A DNA stretch of 38,341 nucleotides from contig NZ_LMWH01000263.1 of assembly GCF_001507435.1 (NCBI RefSeq), forward strand, positions 1-38,341. Direction: 5' to 3'. The DNA is from Streptomyces sp. NRRL F-5122. Its GTDB lineage: Bacteria; Actinomycetota; Actinomycetes; Streptomycetales; Streptomycetaceae. This document shows, piece by piece, positions 32,737 to 38,341 of this stretch. How positions within the stretch are numbered: position 1 is the stretch's first letter; each line of letters opens with the position of its first letter. The notes under the pieces were generated by a model. It saw only the letters and a list, made by a program, of their open reading frames with translations, was not told where the DNA came from and did not search any database. The position numbers and the translations under genes were made by a program.

Positions 32737-33555
32737 GACGTCCTCCTCGGGCCGGCTGCCGTACGGCGAGACGACCGGGAAACGGGCGGGCAGTGGCATC
32801 CACGCAGGGCTACCGGTGACCGGTGAACGGTGAAAGTGCTGGTCACAGGCCGGTGATCAGAGACCGGCGGTCGAAAGAAGCCAGAGATTCTTGATATGTC
32901 ATCCGATAAATGGAATTTACGCCGTGTAGGTGGGGCGCTTCCACAGCGAGCGCGCCCGGCGCGCCGCGGCGGGGCGGAAGGGACGGCCGATACGGCAGGG
33001 GCATGCCGTGCGCGCTGGTGCGGCATGGGTGGCCGCCATCGGCACGCCGGTGCCTGCGTGGCGGGCTCTTCGCCGCATGGGGGAGTGCCTGCCATGGTCG
33101 CGGTTCGCCATGGGGAAGGTGCCGACGCCTTCCGGTGCGGTGTCCGCTCCTGGATGTGCGGGTGGTCCTTGCCGGGGCAGCGGGGCGGCGGGTCGGCGCC
33201 AGGTGCGTGCCGGGGCGAGGAGGCGGTGCGCGGTCGTGGGCGGCGTGTGGGGCAGGGCCGTGGACCTGTCTGCTGCGCGGATCCGGGCCGGCTATGGCAG
33301 CGCGGTTGCGCACAGCGCGGCTGGGACCGTTCCCCGTACCGGCGCGGGCGCATGGATGCGGGAACCCGCCCGAGCCGCGCCCGGCAACGGTGCGGCGGGC
33401 ATCGTCCTCTTCGGGCGGGCGAGGATGCCGCGTGCTCCCGCCGGTTGACCATGGTGTGTGAGCCGGCGTTCGAGAGACGGCTTGATTTGGAACCACCGGT
33501 GTCCGGATCGGCAGCCGGGATGTGCGTAGTGGTCGCCGCGCGAGCCGGCTTTTCG
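32737..33555. other. Long intergenic region, no supported gene
   Basis: About 820 bp. Large open frames occur on both strands (for example 32930-33448 plus and 32843-33496 minus) but none has a ribosome site, a recognisable product or the expected third-position bias. An AT-richer patch at about 32880-32925 may hold the phosphatase promoter. A decayed gene is possible. Confidence 0.4.
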
Positions 33556-34329
33556 TCAGCGGGAGCAGATCACGGTGACGAGGGTGAAGGAAGCGAAGAA
33601 GGGCTTCTCAAAGAGCGAGGTGAACCACCGACGGCCGCGTACTTCGGCGATGTAACCGTCCTGAACGGCCTGCTGCATGTTCCGGCCGAGCCCCAGTGTG
33701 TGATCCGCGTCCTGGAAGTCGAGGAAGACCGGTGTTGTGGCCCTCACCGTCTCGATGGTGAAACCTGCTTGCTGCGCGTAACGGGCAAGGCTGCGGCCGA
33801 TGGTGGCGTGACGGACCACTTCCGAGGCGGTGTAACGCGTGAACGCGCGGCTCGTGTCGAGATCCTCGGCATCGACCACCAAGGTGTCCCAGTCCGGCTC
33901 GGCCAAGCCGATCCGTGCCCCGGGCCGGGTGGCCAGGTGAAGCTGTTCCAGCACTGCGGCCGGATCGTTGACGTGCATGAGGACCCGGTCGATCTTGGCC
34001 CGGTCCACCGTGCCGGGCTCGACGGGCAGGGCATGGACATCTGCTTCGCGGATCTGAACGGCTGGTAGCTCACTGGTGCGCCGGCGGGCCTCGGCCAGCA
34101 TGACCGGGTCGCGGTCGACACCGATCACCGTGCCGCTCACGCCGACACGCTCTGCCAGCGTAGGAAGGTCTGTGCCCGGGCCGCATCCCACGTCGAGCGC
34201 GGTCTGGCCCAGCTGGACGTCCAGCAGTTGAATTAACTCCTGCTTGTAGCTGCGGCCGGCGGCGCTGGCCGCAGCTCGCATCATGTAGGCAGCCGCGTCA
34301 GGCCGGGGGCTGCCGAAAGTTGTTGACAT
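33556..34329 (-). CDS. SAM-dependent methyltransferase
   Basis: 257 residues, ATG 34329 with AAGGA upstream. Class I methyltransferase: motif I ALDVGCGPGTDLPTLAERVG (about 43-62), VIGVDRDPVMLAEARRRT (acidic loop), IREADVHALPVEPGTVD, and RIGLAEPDWDTLVVD. Similar to UbiE/COQ5-like enzymes in Streptomyces. It is isolated between two non-coding stretches, with the protease terminator upstream. Substrate unknown. Confidence 0.88.
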   Translation of the reverse strand: MSTTFGSPRPDAAAYMMRAAASAAGRSYKQELIQLLDVQLGQTALDVGCGPGTDLPTLAERVGVSGTVIGVDRDPVMLAEARRRTSELPAVQIREADVHALPVEPGTVDRAKIDRVLMHVNDPAAVLEQLHLATRPGARIGLAEPDWDTLVVDAEDLDTSRAFTRYTASEVVRHATIGRSLARYAQQAGFTIETVRATTPVFLDFQDADHTLGLGRNMQQAVQDGYIAEVRGRRWFTSLFEKPFFASFTLVTVICSR

Positions 34330-34386
34330 GCGGGAAATCCTTCCCCAACGGAGTCCTGAAGGCCGGGGCGTCCTCGGAACGGGGCC

Positions 34387-34425
34387 GGGCCCCTGTCCGC
34401 GGTCCGCACCGCGGCCCAGGGGCCC
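34387..34425 (-). terminator. Bipartite hairpin terminator after the protease gene
   Basis: Outer arms GGGCCCCTG/CAGGGGCCC (9 bp) enclose an inner CCGCGGT-CCGC-ACCGCGG stem (7 bp). It lies about 30 bp beyond the protease stop codon and upstream of the methyltransferase start. Confidence 0.8.
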
Positions 34426-34456
34426 TTCCGCCTTCGTCGAGACGCCGTCCCTGCTT

Positions 34457-37400
34457 CTACTTCAGGCCGAAGGCGCGGATCAGGGTCTGGCTCACGCTGT
34501 TGCCCTTCGTATCCCGCGCTGTGGTGCGCAGACTGGCGAAGCGGGCCCGGGAGGGCGCGGCGAGCTGTGTCTTCCAGCTGCCGCCGGATTGCCGTAGTGC
34601 CGTCCGGTGCCACGTTGCACCCTCGTCGTAGGAGACTTCCAGCGTCACCGCGCGAATGGCTCCCTTGCCCGCCGCCCCATTCAGGTGGGAGGGCGTGAGC
34701 GTCAGCCCGGTTCGGTGGTGCGCCGTGCCGGACGGGTCGGTGGGCACCGCGTAGTCGAGTTGGACCAGCGGCAGGGTCGTGAGGACGGTGTGGTCCGCAG
34801 TGCCGGAGGTGAAGCCCCACTCGGTGCGCGTGCGGGTCGAGTACGGACGCTCCGGCAGGTTCCGATCGCCCTCGACCACGATGCGGTAGGGCAGCGGATC
34901 CGGTGAAAGGCCCTCGACGGTGACGATCCCCTCGTTGACGTCCTCTCCGAGCAGCTGGTCGCCCTGGTACAGCGAGATCTTCGAGGTGTCGACGTCGGCC
35001 CAGACAACGCCCGCGTGCCCGCCCGAGTCGCCCCAGGCCGGCACTACGGATGTGCTGATGATGTCGCCGACCCGGTAGGGCGCCTGCCAGGTGATGCCGT
35101 CGTTGAGCAGACGGGGGTGCTGGACGGGAGAGAACCAGTCCTCGCGGGTCGTGCTGCGTGCCGTGTAGGCGCGGGCCGCGCCCCGCAGGCCGAGGTCCCG
35201 CATGGCCGCGGCGGAGGCCCAGCGAAGGCTCGCGCCCGCTGTCACCCATGACGTGAGCGTGCCCTGGGCCCGGATGGGCGTCGAGTTGCTGAGCATGGGG
35301 CTGCCGGAGACCACGGAGACGTCGTCGCGGTACTGCACGGCCTCACCCTGCTCGGTGTTCCGGAAGGACTCCTCGATCCGGGCAAGGTCGCCGCTGCGGG
35401 GACGGTAGGACGGATCGAGGGCAATGGCGCCTTCGCTCTGGCGGACCAGGTCGTACAGGTAGCGCGGGTAGGGGTGCGAGACCACGCGCAGCGTCGCCGT
35501 GCCGGGCTTGCGGATCCGCTCCAGCAGCCGCGCGCTGTCGTCGGTGCCGAGCGAGGCCACCGGCAGCGGTGCGGCGTCGGGCAGTTGCGCCCAGGGATCC
35601 AGCTTGCCGTAGCCGTCGTTCAGGATGAGCAACTGCCTGGCGCCGGCCTTCGCCGCTGCGGCCGCCTGGTCAGGGGCGGACACGGTGTCGCTGCGGCGTA
35701 CGACGGCTACCTGGCCGCGCACCTTCACCGTGCGGAAGTCGGCGGCCGAGCCGTCCGCGGCCCAGACGGCTCGGTAGGTTCCCGTGCCCTCCGGCAGCTT
35801 GGGGGACAAGCTCTGGATGGTGACGTCCTCGTAGGTCCGGGATCCGGAGGAGAACGTCAGGGGCGGCTCGATCTGCCGCCAGCGGGTCGCGAAGTGGTAC
35901 GAGCCCTTGGTCACCTTCGGCGTCGGCGTGACCCAGAGGCTGTCGTACAGCCAGTACTGGGGCATGTAGCTGTCCATGAACGGGTACAGGCCGCTGTCGG
36001 CGCGGTACTGGTCCACCCTCATGAACTGGTTGGCGGTCGGCTGCGGGGTGAAGGCGGCCGCCTGGCGCAGGTCGGCGGCGTCGAAGCGGACGGTGCGATC
36101 GGCATCGAGGTCGACCTGCGGCGCCGAGAACACGCCGGAGCCCAGCGTGTGCGTGCCGTCGATGCCGGGGACGTCGGCGTACATCCAGGCCGCGTAGGTG
36201 CTCGGGGGCAGACGCAGGTCCGTGCGGCCCGAGGCGTCGATCTCGTACACCTTGGGGAGGGTGTTGCGCTCGACGTCCTTCAGCACGAGGGTGCCGGGCA
36301 GGGCGGCGCCGCGCCGGTCCTTCGCCGTGACCGACAGTGTGACCCGCCGGCCCTCCTTGTTGAGGCCGACCGACGTACGGGCCAGGACCGTGCCGTCGCT
36401 GCCTGCCGCGGTGAGCCGGCTCGAGTAGGCGGCATTGTCTGCCGCCGCGTCGAGGTGGCTGATCACGCCGACGGTTGCGGTGCCGTGCGCGGGCACGGTC
36501 AGGCGCGAGTCGGTGAGGGTGAACAGGCCCTCGGGCAACTGGTCCTGACTCAGGGAGAGATCCAAGGTCACCGGCGCGGCGGCAGTGTTGGTGTAGGTGA
36601 CGTCCTTGCGGACCGTCTGGCCGGGCGTGTACGGGTAGCGGGTCTGCGCGAACGCGCTTCCCGACGCGAAGAGCGTGGACTTCACGGCGGCAGCGACGTC
36701 GACCCGGCCGCTGCCGGCCTGGAAGGGGCTGAACCGCTGGGTGCTCGAAGTGGTGCTGACCAGGGCGTCCTTGAGCTGCTGCCCGGTCCAGTCGGGGTGT
36801 GCCGCGGCCAGCAGGGCAGCGGCGCCGGCGACGTGAGGCGTCGCCATGGAGGTGCCGCTCATCGTCTGGTAGGCGCCCTCGCCTTCGGGCGCGTACTGGG
36901 AGCGGGCCGCGAGCACGTCCACGCCGGGGGCGGTCAGATCCGGCTTGATGGCGTTGTCGCCCACCCGCGGGCCGCGGCTGGAGAACTCCGCCAGCTGGTC
37001 CACGCCCTTGCCCGGGCCGTGGACCGCGCCCACGGTGAGCGCGGCGTCGGCCGCTCCGGGCGCGCTGACGGTGTAGGCCTCCGGTCCGGAGTTGCCTGCG
37101 GCGATGACGAAGAGGGCGCCGGTTTCCTTGCTGAGGTGGTTGACGGCCTGGCTGAGGGGGTCGGTGCCGTCGGTGGGGCCGCCGCCCAGGCTCATGCTGA
37201 CGACCTTGGCATGCTGGGTGCGGGCGGCCCATTCCATGCCGGCCAGGATCCAGGAGTCCTGGCCGCTGCCGCTGTTGTCCAGGACCTTGCCGATGTGCAG
37301 CGAGGCGCCGGGGGCGACGCCCTTCTCGGTGCCGCCGGAGGCCGCGCCGGTTCCGGCGACGGTGGAGGCGACGTGAGTGCCGTGACCGTGCCGGTCGGTG

Positions 37401-38239
37401 ACGTCCTGGCCCGGCACGAAACTCTCCGCGGCCGCGATCCGGCCGGCGAAGTCCGGGTGCGCGGCGTCGATGCCGGTGTCCAGGACGGCGACGTCCACGC
37501 CGTGTCCGGTGTCCCCGCCGGCCCACACCGCGGGCGCCCCGATCTGCGCAGTGGTGTCGGCGAGGGTCGCGGTGACCTTGCCGTCCAGCCACACCTTGGC
37601 GATGCCGCCGGCCAGCCGCCCCTGCGACGGCGCGGAGGTCGCGTCCGTCCGGGCCCCGGCCGCGGGGGCCGGCGTGCTGCCGGTCAGGGACGACCAGAAA
37701 CCGGCCGCCTCGGCGTGGTCGGCGGATATCGCCGCGCCCTGGATGCTGCTGAGGGTCAGGGTCTTGCGCGCTCCGTCCGGCGTCTTGGCGCGGGAGCGGG
37801 CAGCGGCGTCGGTGTACGTCACGATCAGCGGCAGCCGGTCGCTGCGGGCATCGTCGTAACCGTCCTTCAGCAGCCCCGAGACGTTGAACAGCTGCTCGTC
37901 CAGCGCTCCTGACGCGATGTAGGGCAACGCGGCGTCGGGATACACATAGGTGTCCGGCCCGACCGTCATCACATGCGCGCCACCGGTCCTGCCACGCGGG
38001 TCGGTCACCGACGTGACCGACTGTGCACGGTCGTCGGCGGTGACAGTGACCTTGTCACCCGTGATCAGCGTGACGGTGCGGACGATCGCGGGGCCGCCGG
38101 CCGCCGCGGCGGGGGAGGGGAACGTCGCCGCGGCATCGGCCGACGCCGCAGGACTCATGGCCGTCAGCACCACCAGGGCGGCGACGGCGGCGGTCAACCC
38201 GCGTCTGCGGGAAGGAGGCAGGGGCAAGGGGAACCTCAC
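34457..38239 (-). CDS. Secreted subtilisin-like (S8) serine protease, multidomain
   Basis: 1260 residues from GTG 38239. A signal peptide (about 1-34: RRRGLTAAVAALVVLTAMSP then AASADA) is followed by a pro-region to about 215, and then the S8 catalytic domain (about 240-530). All four key residues are seen: Asp254 (VAVLDTGIDAAHPDF), His286 (HGHGTHVAS), Asn383 (AAGNSG) and Ser464 (GTSMATPHVAG). The remaining 730 residues are beta-rich, with fibronectin-like and PA-type inserts (for example GARQLLILNDGYG around 890). This is the large Streptomyces subtilase type, exported and self-processed, for extracellular protein breakdown. No ribosome site is visible before the GTG. A strong bipartite terminator follows. 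Confidence 0.93.
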   Translation of the reverse strand: MRFPLPLPPSRRRGLTAAVAALVVLTAMSPAASADAAATFPSPAAAAGGPAIVRTVTLITGDKVTVTADDRAQSVTSVTDPRGRTGGAHVMTVGPDTYVYPDAALPYIASGALDEQLFNVSGLLKDGYDDARSDRLPLIVTYTDAAARSRAKTPDGARKTLTLSSIQGAAISADHAEAAGFWSSLTGSTPAPAAGARTDATSAPSQGRLAGGIAKVWLDGKVTATLADTTAQIGAPAVWAGGDTGHGVDVAVLDTGIDAAHPDFAGRIAAAESFVPGQDVTDRHGHGTHVASTVAGTGAASGGTEKGVAPGASLHIGKVLDNSGSGQDSWILAGMEWAARTQHAKVVSMSLGGGPTDGTDPLSQAVNHLSKETGALFVIAAGNSGPEAYTVSAPGAADAALTVGAVHGPGKGVDQLAEFSSRGPRVGDNAIKPDLTAPGVDVLAARSQYAPEGEGAYQTMSGTSMATPHVAGAAALLAAAHPDWTGQQLKDALVSTTSSTQRFSPFQAGSGRVDVAAAVKSTLFASGSAFAQTRYPYTPGQTVRKDVTYTNTAAAPVTLDLSLSQDQLPEGLFTLTDSRLTVPAHGTATVGVISHLDAAADNAAYSSRLTAAGSDGTVLARTSVGLNKEGRRVTLSVTAKDRRGAALPGTLVLKDVERNTLPKVYEIDASGRTDLRLPPSTYAAWMYADVPGIDGTHTLGSGVFSAPQVDLDADRTVRFDAADLRQAAAFTPQPTANQFMRVDQYRADSGLYPFMDSYMPQYWLYDSLWVTPTPKVTKGSYHFATRWRQIEPPLTFSSGSRTYEDVTIQSLSPKLPEGTGTYRAVWAADGSAADFRTVKVRGQVAVVRRSDTVSAPDQAAAAAKAGARQLLILNDGYGKLDPWAQLPDAAPLPVASLGTDDSARLLERIRKPGTATLRVVSHPYPRYLYDLVRQSEGAIALDPSYRPRSGDLARIEESFRNTEQGEAVQYRDDVSVVSGSPMLSNSTPIRAQGTLTSWVTAGASLRWASAAAMRDLGLRGAARAYTARSTTREDWFSPVQHPRLLNDGITWQAPYRVGDIISTSVVPAWGDSGGHAGVVWADVDTSKISLYQGDQLLGEDVNEGIVTVEGLSPDPLPYRIVVEGDRNLPERPYSTRTRTEWGFTSGTADHTVLTTLPLVQLDYAVPTDPSGTAHHRTGLTLTPSHLNGAAGKGAIRAVTLEVSYDEGATWHRTALRQSGGSWKTQLAAPSRARFASLRTTARDTKGNSVSQTLIRAFGLK

Positions 38240-38256
38240 GAACTAGTGCCGCATCA

Positions 38257-38269
38257 GGCAACGTTTGCC
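38257..38269. promoter_or_regulatory. Small inverted repeat upstream of the protease
   Basis: GGCAA-CGT-TTGCC, 18 bp before the protease start codon. It could be a regulator site; no other support. Confidence 0.3.
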
Positions 38270-38282
38270 CTGTTGTGATGTG

Positions 38283-38316
38283 ACGCGCCGTCCGGATGCT
38301 GTGTTGGACGGCGCGT
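38283..38316. terminator. Long hairpin at the right end of the window
   Basis: Arms ACGCGCCGTCC and GGACGGCGCGT (11 bp, perfect) with a 12-nt loop. It probably terminates a gene lying to the right, beyond the window. Confidence 0.6.
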
Positions 38317-38341
38317 GGGCGTCATTCTGTCCGGGTGGCGG

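Noticed and set aside
30775..32826. 683-codon plus-strand open frame opposite the membrane phosphatase.
   Set aside because: Antisense shadow; the minus-strand protein has clear GAF, SpoIIE and HATPase motifs.
32930..33448. 172-codon plus-strand open frame.
   Set aside because: Third-position bias is poor, the composition is Arg/Gly/Ala-rich, no ribosome site or family is seen; it is a GC-driven open frame.
35474..37912. 812-codon plus-strand open frame opposite the protease.
   Set aside because: It is an antisense shadow of the subtilase; the minus-strand product has all catalytic motifs.
1..38341. Biosynthetic gene cluster, prophage or CRISPR-Cas system.
   Set aside because: No PKS, NRPS, terpene or RiPP core enzymes, no phage structural genes and no regular repeat-spacer pattern were seen.

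Overview
The window reads as chromosomal DNA of a Streptomyces-type actinomycete. GC is very high, with strong G/C bias at third codon positions. GTG starts are common, and the gene families are typical of the genus: SpoIIE/PP2C phosphatases with GAF domains, TetR regulators paired with oxidoreductases, a large secreted subtilase, an F420-type PPOX protein and degenerate Fic/antitoxin pairs. I saw no rRNA, tRNA or CRISPR array. The mix of single-gene regulatory units, relics and mobile-element scraps is what one expects of an accessory (arm-like) region, not a core operon.

Left part (1-8.3 kb). A stand-alone second copy of RNA polymerase alpha (rpoA paralog) is divergent from a small Tudor/UvrD-C-like protein. 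An MFS transporter follows. Next comes a decaying stretch: a Fic-like toxin with a frameshifted antitoxin, a truncated copy of the 3' end of a nearby gene, an epimerase/reductase with two frameshifts, the intact coiled-coil/winged-helix protein that is the parent of that truncated copy, a frameshifted zinc-ribbon-like gene, an IS5-type transposase scrap and a scrap of a PP2C gene.

Middle part (8.3-19.3 kb). A PPOX protein, then two TetR regulators, each divergent from an oxidoreductase with a clear palindromic operator between them. Then an ABC-F ribosome-protection-type ATPase preceded by a 9-codon leader ORF and mutually exclusive hairpins, followed by a second ABC-F gene cut off inside its first Walker B. 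A four-gene minus-strand operon (SDR, amidohydrolase, nitroreductase, SDR) is divergent from a third TetR and has two inverted-repeat operators.

Island-like part (19.3-22 kb). A recombinase C-terminal relic, small unknown proteins, and an intact RHH antitoxin/degenerate Fic pair with a well-formed, probably leaderless promoter.

Right part (22-38.3 kb). A GAF-PAS-GAF-PP2C phosphatase overlapping a zinc-finger/HTH gene, an MBL-fold hydrolase, an ornithine-cyclodeaminase-family protein, a TerF-like vWA protein without a recognisable MIDAS, a hyaluronan-synthase-like glycosyltransferase, IS200/IS605-like ends without a transposase, a membrane GAF-PP2C-HATPase phosphatase, a methyltransferase and a 1260-residue secreted subtilisin-like protease.

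The most interesting items are the lone rpoA paralog beside a possible RNAP-binding Tudor protein, the attenuator-like leader of the ABC-F gene, and the recurrent catalytically degenerate folds (two Fic, one vWA). All family assignments are from reading motifs; no database search was run.
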